Shown here: positions 17,795 to 26,498 of the stretch, one piece after another | How positions within the stretch are numbered: position 1 is the stretch's first letter | How the letters are laid out: every line of letters starts with the position of its first letter | DNA from: Desulfovirgula sp. | GTDB lineage: Bacteria; Bacillota; Desulfotomaculia; Desulfotomaculales; Nap2-2B | Direction: 5' to 3' | NCBI GenBank assembly: GCA_020725585.1 | Contig: DYES01000028.1 | Span: forward strand, 1 to 64,000 | DNA length: 64,000 nt | Program-made: the position numbers and the translations under genes | Notes under the pieces: model-generated | What the model saw: the letters and a program-made list of their open reading frames with translations, nothing else | Told to the model about the DNA's origin: nothing | The model's database searches: none

Positions 17795-18775
17795 TTACAG
17801 CGGCAACTTCGTGCCGATCCCCTTTTCGAGGGCCCGGCGGTAGATCCGGATCCCCGTGGCAATGTCCATGATGGCCAGGCCCAGGTTCATCCCGATGATC
17901 CTTTCCTTTTCGCTCTCCCGGCCGGGAACGCGCCCGGTGAGGAGCTGGCCCATGTCGGCAAAGGCTTTGGGTGCACCCTTGAAATAGCCGACCGTCCGGT
18001 AGTACTCAAACTGGTTCTCGTCATCCACGTAGAATTTGTCGCACCCCTGCATCGCCTCCGGCTTCCAGTAGGAATCGAAGTCGATGGGCAGGCCCAGCAC
18101 CCCTTCCTTCAGCCAGGAAAGCTCAATGGGCGGGTTGGGCTCTTTTAAAATGGGGCCGGCGGTGACCACGATGTCGGAATCCACTACCGCCTCTTGCGCG
18201 CTACCCACGGCAACAAACTCCAGGTGGGGCAGTTTGGCCTGCATTTCCTGGATGTAGAGATCCACCTGCCGCGGGTTGATGTCGTAACACTTGACCACCT
18301 TCAGGCCGCGGGCCAGCGCCAGTGCCGCCAGCTGCGTCCTGGCCTGCACGCCGCAGCCGATGATGGCGGCAACGGCGCTGTCTTTTCGGGCCAGGTACTT
18401 TGCCGTCACCCCGCTGACCGCGCCGGTGCGCTGCGCCGTAACCCAGACGCAATCCATTACAGCCAGCGGCACCCCCGTTTCCGGGCAGTTGAGGATCAAT
18501 AGACCGTTAATATAGGGCAGGCCGTAACGGACGTTTTCCGGGTAGCCGCTCACCCACTTCAGGCCCGCCACCTTTACTTCCGGCAGGTAGGCGGGCATCG
18601 CGTGGATGAAGGCGTCGTCCCTGGTGTAAAGGCCCGGTTTGGGCGGCATCTGAAACCTCCCGTGGCCCTTCTCGACAAACGCCTGCTCCACCGCTTCCAT
18701 GGTCTCTTCCATCGACAGATTAACGGCCTTCACATCTGTAAACGATAAGTACAAAATCTCTTTGCCCTTTTGCAC
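17795..18775 (-). CDS. Ornithine cyclodeaminase / mu-crystallin family protein
   Basis: A 326-residue NAD(P)-binding enzyme. WVSGYPENVRYGLPYINGLLIL and AQRTGAVSGVTAKYLARKDS are family signatures, and IIGCGVQARTQLAALALARG is the dinucleotide motif. Known members convert ornithine to proline, reduce ketimines (pyrroline-2-carboxylate) or dehydrogenate alanine. Next to an amine-oxidising flavoprotein, a ketimine reductase or imino-acid role is plausible but unproven. It starts at GTG 18775 after gggggg. Confidence 0.88.
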   Translation of the reverse strand: MQKGKEILYLSFTDVKAVNLSMEETMEAVEQAFVEKGHGRFQMPPKPGLYTRDDAFIHAMPAYLPEVKVAGLKWVSGYPENVRYGLPYINGLLILNCPETGVPLAVMDCVWVTAQRTGAVSGVTAKYLARKDSAVAAIIGCGVQARTQLAALALARGLKVVKCYDINPRQVDLYIQEMQAKLPHLEFVAVGSAQEAVVDSDIVVTAGPILKEPNPPIELSWLKEGVLGLPIDFDSYWKPEAMQGCDKFYVDDENQFEYYRTVGYFKGAPKAFADMGQLLTGRVPGRESEKERIIGMNLGLAIMDIATGIRIYRRALEKGIGTKLPL

Positions 18776-18821
18776 GTTTAACCCCCCTGTTCAGATAAAA
18801 CCTCTTCACGGTAATAGCTCA

Positions 18822-19058
18822 TCAGCCCCCGCCCAGCGGAGAAACCAGGATGACTTCTTCTCCGTCGGCAGGAACGTAGTCTCTGCTTTTGTACTGCCCG
18901 TCAACTACAACCGCCGCCAGCCCCTCTGTGCCGATGCCCAGCTTTTCGGTGAGGATTTCTTTTACCGGCAGCGGGCGCTCCAGCCGGACGACAACCCTGT
19001 CCTGCCCCTGGGGGAAGCGCTCCCGAAACGTTCCCGTCGCCCGGATAATAACTTTCAT
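18822..19058 (-). CDS. MoaD/ThiS-family sulfur carrier protein
   Basis: A 78-residue ubiquitin-like protein ending in SPLGGG, which offers the di-glycine tail required for adenylation and thiocarboxylation. MoaD-like genes next to AOR genes usually serve tungstopterin/molybdopterin synthesis. ATG at 19058 follows an agagggg site. Confidence 0.85.
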   Translation of the reverse strand: MKVIIRATGTFRERFPQGQDRVVVRLERPLPVKEILTEKLGIGTEGLAAVVVDGQYKSRDYVPADGEEVILVSPLGGG

Positions 19059-19095
19059 TGCGAAACCCCTCTTTATGCCAGAATAAACAGCGGCC

Positions 19096-21258
19096 TTATT
19101 GCCGGGGCAAGTGCTTTTCGACCAGTGCGACGACGTCGGGAAAGTCGATTTTGAGCCTTTTAAGCGTTTCCAGGGTGGGGACGCCGTTGGCGGCCCAGCC
19201 CCGCCGGGCGTAAACCGCGTCGATCAGCCGCTGGTACTGGTCCTCCCGGTATTTGCGCAGCGCCCGGAGCTTTTCTTCCGTAGACTTGCCTTCCGGATCG
19301 AAGCCCGCCAGTTCTTTGAGCTGCCGGTCGTAGCGATCTGCGCGGGATTCGTATTCCTCCACCGTCGCCGGGCCGAGCGAGCGGTAAGGAACGGCGTCGT
19401 GCTCCCGGGTGCCGAAGCCCATTTTCAGGTTGAAAACCCGCTGGAAATTGTACACCGCTTCGGACATGGTGATGAGGTCTTCCTTCGTGATGTTCCTGCC
19501 GGTAACCCCGGAAAAAAGATTAACGTAATTCTCTACGTGCTCCGGCACTTTCGCCGGCTCGTCGGTATCGGCGTTATCGGCGGGGACGATGTCGTTCCAG
19601 GGCAGCTTGCACAGGCCGTTTAGGCTGAACCAGGTGCGGAACATGGGGAAGTAATACAGGGCCTCGGCCTTGTCCTCGAAAGTGGGAATCTGGTTTAAGA
19701 CCATATCCATAAAGATCAGCCACGCTTCGTCGTGCTGCGGCCCCTTATTGGTCAGCCCGTACCCGCCCTGCTGGGCCAAAGATTCTTTGGATACGTACAG
19801 GGAATATTCCAGACCCTTGGCCTCCATCCCAATGTCCTGCAGGAAGGCGGCGTCCGCCCCGTATTGTTCTGCCAGGATTCTCTTTAAGCGCCGCACCCCC
19901 TGGCCCGCCAGCCGGCCGAAGCCTTCCCCCCGGGCCATTTGGTGGAGCAGCTCCAGGGCTGCTTCGGCGTTGCCGAAGGTAAGCTTTAAGCCGCCGGTAA
20001 TTTTTTCGTTAATGATCCCCTTTTCGAAACATTCCATAAGAAAAGCGGTTATGTTGCCAAAGGAGATGGTATCGATGCCGTAAGTGTCGCAGTAAAAATT
20101 TAACTCCAGGACGGAGTCGGGATCGAAAATGCCGCAGTTTGACCCCACCCCGGCGATCGTTTCGTATTCCGGACCGTCCACGGCCACCACCTGCCCTTTG
20201 TAGGGGCCGGTTTTCAACCTGTGCTCCATGGCCACGTGGGCGCAGGCGAGCGTGCAGCCGTACCAGCAGCCGTCGGCCTTTCCAGGGGAAAAGCGCGTGC
20301 GCCAGTAGCGGTCATTTAACCTGTGGGCGTCGGGATGCGACCCAAATTTAAAATTATGGACCGGCAAAATGTCGTGGTCGTTCATGATCTGGACAAGATA
20401 CGTGGTTCCCGTGCGGCGCATCCGGCACTGCCGGTCGTCGAGGGCGGCGATTTCCCTGTGCAGCCGGATCCCCGCCGCGTTAATTTTTTTCTTATCCGCC
20501 GGCCCGTTGGAATCGCCCTTTACTCCGGCGTACTTTACCACCAGCGCGCGGATCTTTTTCGCGCGGAAAACTGTCCCCGTCCCGCCGCGGCCGGCCTGTT
20601 TCACCCGGACGATCTTTCTGTGCAGGTCGTAAAAGGAAAAATTGAGCATGCCGATCAGGGTGTGCTCTGCGCCGGTGCCGGTGGTAACCACGGAGACGTG
20701 CCGCTTGTCTTCCTCGGTAGGCGCGTAAATGTCCATGAGCTGCTCGATAATCAGGTGGCTGTCGCCGGGGCCCGGCCCGGCCTCTTCGATCGTCACCCGG
20801 CCCGCGTTGCCGTCGATGAAAATGATCACGTCTTTTTCCGCCTGGCCCTGGATCTCCAGGGCATCCCACCCGGAAAATTTCAACAGCGGGCCGAAATGGC
20901 CTCCGACGTTGCTGTCGATGACCGTGCCGGTAGTGGGCGAAAGGGTGACCACGATGGACTTGCCGGCTCCCGGATACTGCGTGATCCCGCCGATGGGCCC
21001 GGCGGAGATGACGATTTCGTTTTCCGGGTCATCCCACTTCGTTTTTTCAGTTACGGCGTTCCAGAGGTACCACAGGCCGAAGCCCCGCCCCCCGATGAAA
21101 ATTTCCTTCATCTCATCCGTCACCGGCTTGCTCAGGATGGCCCGGTCGGTGAGGTTGACGTACAAAGAACGGTTGGCGTACCCCTTTTCCACCGGGCGAA
21201 GCGGGTAGTCAAGAGAAGCCAGGATTTTACGCCCTTTAGCTGCCGCTTGCTCCCTCAT
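19096..21258 (-). CDS. Aldehyde ferredoxin oxidoreductase family protein
   Basis: A 720-residue AOR-family tungsten (or molybdenum) enzyme oxidising an aldehyde to an acid with ferredoxin as acceptor. N-terminal family text includes FIGGRGFGLWYLWN, GPIGGITQYPGAGK and SNVGGHFGPLLKFSGWDALEIQG; QAGRGGTGTV is the pterin/metal region. Cysteines 331, 335 and 339 (CWYGCTLAC) and a later one in NGLCKLPW probably bind the [4Fe-4S] cluster; the first pair is spaced CxxxC, one more than in Pyrococcus AOR. Length exceeds the classic ~605 residues. Substrate is unknown; it is flanked by its ferredoxin and MoaD partners. Confidence 0.92.
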   Translation of the reverse strand: MREQAAAKGRKILASLDYPLRPVEKGYANRSLYVNLTDRAILSKPVTDEMKEIFIGGRGFGLWYLWNAVTEKTKWDDPENEIVISAGPIGGITQYPGAGKSIVVTLSPTTGTVIDSNVGGHFGPLLKFSGWDALEIQGQAEKDVIIFIDGNAGRVTIEEAGPGPGDSHLIIEQLMDIYAPTEEDKRHVSVVTTGTGAEHTLIGMLNFSFYDLHRKIVRVKQAGRGGTGTVFRAKKIRALVVKYAGVKGDSNGPADKKKINAAGIRLHREIAALDDRQCRMRRTGTTYLVQIMNDHDILPVHNFKFGSHPDAHRLNDRYWRTRFSPGKADGCWYGCTLACAHVAMEHRLKTGPYKGQVVAVDGPEYETIAGVGSNCGIFDPDSVLELNFYCDTYGIDTISFGNITAFLMECFEKGIINEKITGGLKLTFGNAEAALELLHQMARGEGFGRLAGQGVRRLKRILAEQYGADAAFLQDIGMEAKGLEYSLYVSKESLAQQGGYGLTNKGPQHDEAWLIFMDMVLNQIPTFEDKAEALYYFPMFRTWFSLNGLCKLPWNDIVPADNADTDEPAKVPEHVENYVNLFSGVTGRNITKEDLITMSEAVYNFQRVFNLKMGFGTREHDAVPYRSLGPATVEEYESRADRYDRQLKELAGFDPEGKSTEEKLRALRKYREDQYQRLIDAVYARRGWAANGVPTLETLKRLKIDFPDVVALVEKHLPRQ

Positions 21259-21280
21259 CTCCGATTCCTCCTAAATTTAG

Positions 21281-21682
21281 TTAATTTTTATTGACCTCTT
21301 CCAGATAGAGGGCGCCCGTGGGGCACTCCCGCACACACTTGCCGCAGGAGATGCACTTAAACGGCTCATTTAAGTCGTCCTGCATAAACATCGCCCCGCG
21401 CGGGCAAAAAGCAACGCAGGAATAGCAGCCCACACAGCGGTCGCGATCGATCCGCACCACCCCGCTTTTGGCCCGGCAAATGGCCTGGACCGGGCAGTAA
21501 TCGATGCACTCCCCGCACTGGTTACAGGTAATAAACGAAACTAGGCCGGTTGCGGGGTCGCGCGGCGCGATCCGCAGCGCCGCCTTTTCCCGCTCGGCAG
21601 CCTTAAAGCGGGCCCGCGCGCAGGCGTCCAGGCAGGCGTAACATTCGTTGCAAGCCTCGGGCCTAGCTTTTAAGATTTTCAT
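21281..21682 (-). CDS. Polyferredoxin subunit of AOR cluster
   Basis: A 133-residue iron-sulfur protein with four cysteine groups: CNECYACLDAC with a distant fourth ligand, CNQCGECIDYCP, CVGCYSCVAFCP and CISCGKCVRECP. This matches the electron-transfer subunits that accompany AOR-family enzymes. It overlaps the upstream 2Fe-2S gene by 4 bases and lies 22 bases ahead of the AOR gene, which implies cotranslation and electron relay from AOR to the flavoprotein complex or a soluble carrier. Confidence 0.92.
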   Translation of the reverse strand: MKILKARPEACNECYACLDACARARFKAAEREKAALRIAPRDPATGLVSFITCNQCGECIDYCPVQAICRAKSGVVRIDRDRCVGCYSCVAFCPRGAMFMQDDLNEPFKCISCGKCVRECPTGALYLEEVNKN

Positions 21683-22017
21683 GAGCCCTCACCCCGGTCT
21701 GCCCGTTCCTGGCAATTTTCTTCCCGGCCCGCTTGCCCCAAAAGGATGCCCAGTTTAATGGGCTTGGTCGGCGGGCGAAAGGCGGGCATTTTCATCTCGC
21801 GCACATCCTGGCCGGTCGCCCTGGCCAGCTCGTTCATCAGCAAAGGGCGGCAGTTCCTGCCCTGGCAGGGCCCCATCCCGCAGCGGCTGAGCCGTTTGAT
21901 CTCGTCGATGGTGGTCAGCCCTTCGGCGATTAAATTTTGAATCTCTTCCAGAGTTACGTCCTCGCAGCGGCATATAATAGTCTGGTTGCTCATCCGGTTG
22001 CTCATCTGGTTGCTCAT
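21679..22017 (-). CDS. BFD-like [2Fe-2S] protein
   Basis: A 112-residue protein with a BFD-type [2Fe-2S] domain: CRCEDVTLEEIQNLIAEGLTTIDEIKRLSRCGMGPCQGRNC supplies four cysteines. Such domains are fused to or partner the alpha subunit of opine, proline and hydroxyproline dehydrogenases. The N-terminus is encoded by three near-identical 12-base units (MSNQ, MSNR, MSNQ). The ATG at 22017 overlaps the previous gene and has gggga six bases upstream. Confidence 0.88.
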   Translation of the reverse strand: MSNQMSNRMSNQTIICRCEDVTLEEIQNLIAEGLTTIDEIKRLSRCGMGPCQGRNCRPLLMNELARATGQDVREMKMPAFRPPTKPIKLGILLGQAGREENCQERADRGEGS

Positions 22018-22508
22018 TGGCAATCCCCCACTTTAATGTTTCTTACCTCCATGGAAAGTTCCTTTGGCACCGCCACCCAGATGATCAGTGTGCGGTCCTG
22101 CACCTTGGCGTTTTGCACCCTTTCCACGCGCCCCCGGCCGACCACTCTTCCTTCCCTGTTCAGCAGATCCACTTCCTGCCCCCTGGCGGGCACCGGCAAA
22201 AACTCATAAGGCAGCTTAACCAGCGCGCGGTCCGCCGAATAAGTTTCGTCCACGACAAAAATAGCCAGCCCGGGGCACTTGCTCACGCAGAGCGCGCAGC
22301 CGTTGCACCGGTCAAAATCAATCACCGGCGGATCGTTAATGTCGGCAAATTCACGGATGGCGCCCTGCTTGCAGGCCGTGTAGCAAGGGTTGCACGGGAT
22401 GCGCTGGAAGCATTCGATGACCGCCACCGGACCTCTCGCCAGCCGCTCCCGGGGAGGAATAACCCCGGCCAGGTCCTGCTCGGTAGGCACCCCTGTCTTC
22501 TCCAGCAT
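22014..22508 (-). CDS. 4Fe-4S ferredoxin-like subunit of dehydrogenase complex
   Basis: A 164-residue protein. CNPCYTACKQGAI and CNGCALCVSKCPGLAIF give two cluster sites, followed by a 60-residue beta-rich C-terminal domain (LPYEFLPVPARGQEVDLLNREGRVVGRGRVERV). This type of protein appears in gene clusters of heteromeric proline/hydroxyproline/opine dehydrogenases. The start follows aaggagg. It is likely an electron-transfer subunit of the complex formed with the FAD and 2Fe-2S proteins. Confidence 0.85.
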   Translation of the reverse strand: MLEKTGVPTEQDLAGVIPPRERLARGPVAVIECFQRIPCNPCYTACKQGAIREFADINDPPVIDFDRCNGCALCVSKCPGLAIFVVDETYSADRALVKLPYEFLPVPARGQEVDLLNREGRVVGRGRVERVQNAKVQDRTLIIWVAVPKELSMEVRNIKVGDCQ

Positions 22509-22620
22509 TGAAAAACCTCCTTAAAGTATCCCTCATAGTAGCCTACTACCATAATCTAAAACCGGCCTGAAACTGGTCCGGCCCCCTCCGAGCCAAACAT
22601 GAGTCCCCTGCGTAAACCTT

Positions 22621-23700
22621 TTACCTGCCCACCTGGGCCAGCCCCCTGCGGATCTTTTCGCCGACAGGCCCGCAGCGCAGGCTCTCAAGCTGCCTTTGTG
22701 CTTCTTCGATTAGCCCCGCTGCGTCCGTAAGGCCGTACCCCAGGCTTTGCGCCGCCGCCAGCCCGGCCAGCCGCCCTTCCACCATGGCGCTGGAAGCCTC
22801 CTCGACCCCGGCAACGTCCCCGGCCACGTAGATCCCCGGCACGGTGGTTTCCATCAGTTCGCTGCGCACCGGCACGTGCCCGCCCAGCTCGGGAACGTAT
22901 TTCATGGCGCAGCCCGCCTGCCAGAGCAGTTCTGCCAGCGGGGAGAGCCCCACGGCAATGCAGATCACGTCCACCTCCAGTTCCCTCTCCGTACCAGGCA
23001 CCGGCTGCCACTTCTCGTCCAGCTGCCAGATGGTGGCTCCTTCGACGGCGTCCTGGCCGTGCGCCATTTTAATCGTCCAGGAGGTTAGGATGGGCACCCC
23101 CATGCGCCGCACCTTTGCCGCGTGCACCAGGTAGCCGCCGATTTTCGGCGCGGCTTCGATAATCGCCGCCACTTCCACGCCGGCCTGGAGGAGCTGGTAG
23201 CTGACGATCAGGCCGATGTTTCCCGCTCCGACCATGAGCACCCGGCGGCCGGGGACGACCCCGTAGACGTTCATAAGCGTTTGCACTGCGCCGGCTCCGT
23301 AAATGCCGGGGAGATCGTTGTTGGGAAACGCCAGCGTCCGTTCGCTCGCGCCGGTGGCGATAATCAGGCGCTCGGGCTTAATTTTCTGAAAGCGGTCATC
23401 CTTTTCAAAGGCAAGGACGCCGTCGTCCTGGTAATAGCCTAAAACCGTGGCTTCGTTTAAAATTTCCACGTTGGGCAAAGCGCGCACCTGTTCGGTGAGC
23501 AGGCGGGCGATGTCGATCCCCCGCACGGAGGCGTACTGTTTTTCGGAGCCGAAAAAAGCGTGCGTTTGTTTGATCAGCTGGCCGCCGCACTGCTCCTGGC
23601 GGTCCAGGAGCGTCACCGCCGCGCCCGCGGAAGCGGCGCTCGCCGCCGCCGACAGGCCCGCCGGCCCGGCGCCGACGATGGCGATTTCAGTCCTTTGCAC
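22621..23700 (-). CDS. FAD/NAD(P)-binding oxidoreductase (HcnB / opine-proline dehydrogenase alpha type)
   Basis: A roughly 359-residue pyridine-nucleotide-disulfide-type flavoprotein. It has IAIVGAGPAGLSAAASAASAGAAVTLLDR at the N-terminus (FAD), VLMVGAGNIGLIVSYQLLQAG in the middle (NAD), and GIYVAGDVAGVEEASSAMVEGRLAG at the end. Homologues include HcnB, OoxA and the alpha subunit of dye-linked proline dehydrogenase. GTG at 23700 has aaggtga five bases upstream and is preferred over GTG 23709. It overlaps the 2Fe-2S gene by 14 bases. Confidence 0.88.
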   Translation of the reverse strand: MQRTEIAIVGAGPAGLSAAASAASAGAAVTLLDRQEQCGGQLIKQTHAFFGSEKQYASVRGIDIARLLTEQVRALPNVEILNEATVLGYYQDDGVLAFEKDDRFQKIKPERLIIATGASERTLAFPNNDLPGIYGAGAVQTLMNVYGVVPGRRVLMVGAGNIGLIVSYQLLQAGVEVAAIIEAAPKIGGYLVHAAKVRRMGVPILTSWTIKMAHGQDAVEGATIWQLDEKWQPVPGTERELEVDVICIAVGLSPLAELLWQAGCAMKYVPELGGHVPVRSELMETTVPGIYVAGDVAGVEEASSAMVEGRLAGLAAAQSLGYGLTDAAGLIEEAQRQLESLRCGPVGEKIRRGLAQVGR

Positions 23701-24001
23701 GCAGATCACCTTTTCCCTTCTGGGTTTCCACCCGCATCCCGGCTTTTAGCTTCTCCACACACACCCGCACGTTGGGCATCCCGTCGACCACCATCAGACA
23801 GGAGGAACAGTTGCCGATGGCGCAGTAAAAACCGCGCGGGCGGTTAAGCCGCGGGCTGTGCCGCAAAACCCGCACGCCGGCAGCGTGGAGGGCGGCGGCG
23901 ATGGGTTCGCCTTCGTATCCTTCCAGCTCTTTTCCGTCAAAGGTGAATTTCACTCTTTTCCTTTCTGGAAAGGTGAGAATTGGGTGTTCTTTGATCCTCA
24001 A
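23687..24001 (-). CDS. [2Fe-2S]-binding subunit (HcnA / opine oxidase gamma type)
   Basis: A 104-residue plant-ferredoxin-like subunit. VKFTFDGKELEGYEGEPIAAALHAAGVRVLRHSPRLNRPRGFYCAIGNCSSCLMVVDG has the CxxxxCxxC arrangement, with a fourth cysteine in VRVCVEKL. It matches the small subunit of sarcosine oxidase-like and HcnABC-like complexes. The start is TTG at 24001, downstream of ggaggga; the ATG at 24079 would run through the inverted repeat at 24053-24108. It begins the flavoprotein gene run. Confidence 0.87.
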   Translation of the reverse strand: MRIKEHPILTFPERKRVKFTFDGKELEGYEGEPIAAALHAAGVRVLRHSPRLNRPRGFYCAIGNCSSCLMVVDGMPNVRVCVEKLKAGMRVETQKGKGDLRAKD

Positions 24002-24052
24002 AACCGTATTCTCCCTCCTGTGCGTAATCCCATTTTTGCCTGGGGGCTCTTT

Positions 24053-24126
24053 GACCTGCTGTTCGTCCAAACGGAGCATTTGAAGCGACGTTGGACGAAC
24101 AGCAGGTCTGTTGATCTAAAGCAAGA
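24053..24126. repeat. Repeat element copy C: hairpin plus conserved tail
   Basis: An 18-bp perfect inverted repeat: left arm 24053-24070 (gacctgctgttcgtccaa), right arm 24091-24108, loop 20 bases. It is followed by tgatctaaagcaag (24112-24125). The same layout recurs at 44610-44683 with compensated base-pair changes, and the right arm plus tail recurs at 30282-30318 and 50279-50316. It lies in the leader between the GntR-type regulator and the dehydrogenase genes. Confidence 0.8.
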
Positions 24127-24190
24127 GTCATATAGAACATAGCCGTATAAGTTTCCGCTCGCGTTCACCGGCCCGCCTCATCTGCGCGTT

Positions 24191-24901
24191 TTAAGAGATC
24201 CTCAGAATTTTTTTCAGCTCTCTTTGCACCGTCTGAAGGTGCTCGCGGATGGCCGCCTCCGCCGCGTCCGGGTCCTTTTTGCAGATGGCCTCGTACACCC
24301 GGTAGTGCTGCTCGTTGTAGCAGTCCACCATCGCCCTGTCGGCCAGCAGCAGGGCGCGGCTGGGCCCGTACGCCTCGCGCATAAGGCCCGCCAGCATGCG
24401 CATAAAGCTGATCAGCAGCGGGTTGCCGGTGGCCTCGGAAATGCTCACGTGAAAAGCAGTGTCCGACTCGTCGGCCTGCCCGAAGGGCATGTCTCTTTCC
24501 GCCTGCAGCGCCCTTTCCCGGATGCGGATTAAGTCTCCCTGGGTGGCCCGCTCGCAGGCCAGGCGCACGATCTGGGACTCCAGCGCCAGGCGCGCCTCGA
24601 TGAGGTGAAAAACGTGCTCCCGCTCGTTAAACATAACCGTGGCCAGGGGTTCCACCAGGCCGTCAAAATTGATTCGCCGCACATACGCCCCGCCCCCCGG
24701 GCGGATTTCAATCAGACCCAGGGAAGCCAGCGACACCAGCGCCTCTCGCACAGCCGGCCGGCTCACCCCCAGGATCTTGGCCAGCTGCCTTTCGGGCAGG
24801 AGCTGGTCCCCCGGCGACAGCTGCCCTTCCTTGATCAACTGTAGAATCTTGGTGGTAATATTCTTATAAACCGGCTTTCTTTGTTCTCTGCTCAGCTTCA
24901 T
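24191..24901 (-). CDS. GntR-family (FadR/FCD type) transcriptional regulator
   Basis: A 236-residue regulator. The winged helix-turn-helix spans YKNITTKILQLIKEGQLSPGDQLLPERQLAKILGVSRPAVREAL, and the helical FCD effector domain follows with LIEARLALES, DTAFHVSISEATGNPLL and H-rich ligand positions (YNEQHYRVYEAI ... AIREHLQ). It lies between the liv importer and the dehydrogenase genes, so it is probably the local regulator of this catabolic block. The ATG at 24901 is preferred; an upstream in-frame ATG at 24952 would add a charged leader. Confidence 0.9.
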   Translation of the reverse strand: MKLSREQRKPVYKNITTKILQLIKEGQLSPGDQLLPERQLAKILGVSRPAVREALVSLASLGLIEIRPGGGAYVRRINFDGLVEPLATVMFNEREHVFHLIEARLALESQIVRLACERATQGDLIRIRERALQAERDMPFGQADESDTAFHVSISEATGNPLLISFMRMLAGLMREAYGPSRALLLADRAMVDCYNEQHYRVYEAICKKDPDAAEAAIREHLQTVQRELKKILRIS

Positions 24902-25004
24902 CTGGCTCCCTCGCCTCGCTTTTTGGCGTTGGTCGTTTTCCTTTGGCTCCATTGCCCCGCCCTTTCCGCTTCAAGCCTGCTTTAAGCTTTCTCTTTAAAC
25001 CTTC

Positions 25005-25721
25005 CTACTTTTCGCCCAGGTAGGCTTTCTTCACCCGCTCGTCATTTAAAAGCTCCCGGGCCGTCCCCGCCAGGACCAGGTTGCCCGTCTCCAGAACCAC
25101 CCCGCGGTGCGCCAGTTTAAGGGCCACCCGGGCATTTTGCTCTACCAGGAGGATGGTCACACCGCGCTTGTTAATCTCCCTGATCGTCTGGAAAATGTCT
25201 TTGACCAGAAGGGGCGCCAGCCCCAGGGAAGGTTCGTCCAGCAACAAAAGTTTGGGATCGGCCATCAGCGCCCGGCCGATGCTGAGCATCTGCTGCTCGC
25301 CGCCAGAAAGGGTTCCCGCCAGCTGGCGGCGGCGCTCCCGCAGGCGGGGGAAAAGCTGAAAAACCTGTTTTTTGGACTCCTCCAGCCCCTTCTTATCGCG
25401 CCCCCTGGTATAGCCGCCCAGGTCCAGGTTCTCTTCCACTGTGAGCGTGGCAAAGACCCTTCTTCCCTCCGGAGCGTGCGCCACCCCCAGCCGGACGATA
25501 TCGTGGGCCATCATCCCCCGGATGTCTTTTCCTTTCATGACGATCCGCCCGGTCCGCGGGGGCACCAGCCCCGAAACGGCCCTTAACGTGGTCGTTTTTC
25601 CGGCGCCGTTGGCGCCCAGCAGAGCCAGGATTTCCCCCTCCTGGACGGCCAGCGAAATTCCCTTCAAGGCGTGTACGTGGCCGTAAAAAATGTGCAAATT
25701 CTCAATTACTAACAGCGCCAT
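25005..25721 (-). CDS. livF: Branched-chain amino acid ABC transporter ATP-binding protein
   Basis: A 238-residue ATPase: Walker A GANGAGKTT, signature LSGGEQQML, Walker B LLLLDEPSLGL, and H-loop region. It has the LivF pattern LLVEQNARVALKLAHRGVVLETG. It overlaps livG at the stop/start. It powers import by the LivHM channel. Confidence 0.96.
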   Translation of the reverse strand: MALLVIENLHIFYGHVHALKGISLAVQEGEILALLGANGAGKTTTLRAVSGLVPPRTGRIVMKGKDIRGMMAHDIVRLGVAHAPEGRRVFATLTVEENLDLGGYTRGRDKKGLEESKKQVFQLFPRLRERRRQLAGTLSGGEQQMLSIGRALMADPKLLLLDEPSLGLAPLLVKDIFQTIREINKRGVTILLVEQNARVALKLAHRGVVLETGNLVLAGTARELLNDERVKKAYLGEK

Positions 25722-26491
25722 TAAAAGTCATCCTCTTCTCTTCCGAGATACGCTTCAATCACTCGCGGGTCGGCCTGAACCTCCCGCGGGGTTCCCTCGG
25801 CAATCTTCTCCCCGTTGTCCAGGACAACCACCCGGTCGGAAATTTGCATCACCACGTTCATGTCGTGCTCGATCAACAAAACAGTGATGCCGGAAGCCCG
25901 GATTTGGCCGATGAGCGCCATCAGATCCTGAGTTTCTTTCTCGTTCAGGCCTCCCGCCGGTTCGTCCAGAATCAAAAGCCTGGGCCCGGTCGCCAGGGCG
26001 CGCGCAATCTCCAGGCGCCGCTGGTCTCCGTAAGGGAGATTTTTGGCCAGTTCGTTGCGCACTGCCGAAAGGCCCATCATGGCCAAGTACTTACCGGCTT
26101 CCTGGCGGATCTTCTCTTCTTCTCTTTTCTGCGCGGGCGTGCGCAGAACGGCCCCCCATATTCCTGCGGAGGACCGGCAATGCTGCCCGGACATTACGTT
26201 TTCCAGGCAGGTCATATTTTTAAAGAGGCGCAGATTCTGAAAAGTGCGCGCGATCCCCAGCTGGGTGATCTTGTGGGGCGCCAGGCCGTTCAGCTTTTTT
26301 CCGGCAAGGAAAATTTCCCCTTCGTCGGGGGGATAAATGCCCGTGATGAGATTGAACACGGTAGTCTTGCCTGCTCCGTTGGGACCGATCAGGCTCACGA
26401 TTTCGCCTTCGTCCACGTGAAAAGTTACCGCTTTAACCGCCGTCAGCCCGCCAAAACTTTTGGTCAGGTTCTTAATCTGCAAGAGGCTCAT
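25721..26491 (-). CDS. livG: Branched-chain amino acid ABC transporter ATP-binding protein
   Basis: A 256-residue ATPase with Walker A GPNGAGKTT, a LivG-specific GIARTFQNLRLFKNMTCLENVM segment, signature LPYGDQRRLEIARAL (the usual LSGGQ is replaced by LPYGDQ, normal in LivG) and Walker B LLILDEPAGGLN. It is immediately upstream of livF. Confidence 0.96.
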   Translation of the reverse strand: MSLLQIKNLTKSFGGLTAVKAVTFHVDEGEIVSLIGPNGAGKTTVFNLITGIYPPDEGEIFLAGKKLNGLAPHKITQLGIARTFQNLRLFKNMTCLENVMSGQHCRSSAGIWGAVLRTPAQKREEEKIRQEAGKYLAMMGLSAVRNELAKNLPYGDQRRLEIARALATGPRLLILDEPAGGLNEKETQDLMALIGQIRASGITVLLIEHDMNVVMQISDRVVVLDNGEKIAEGTPREVQADPRVIEAYLGREEDDF

Positions 26492-26498
26492 GTCTGTC

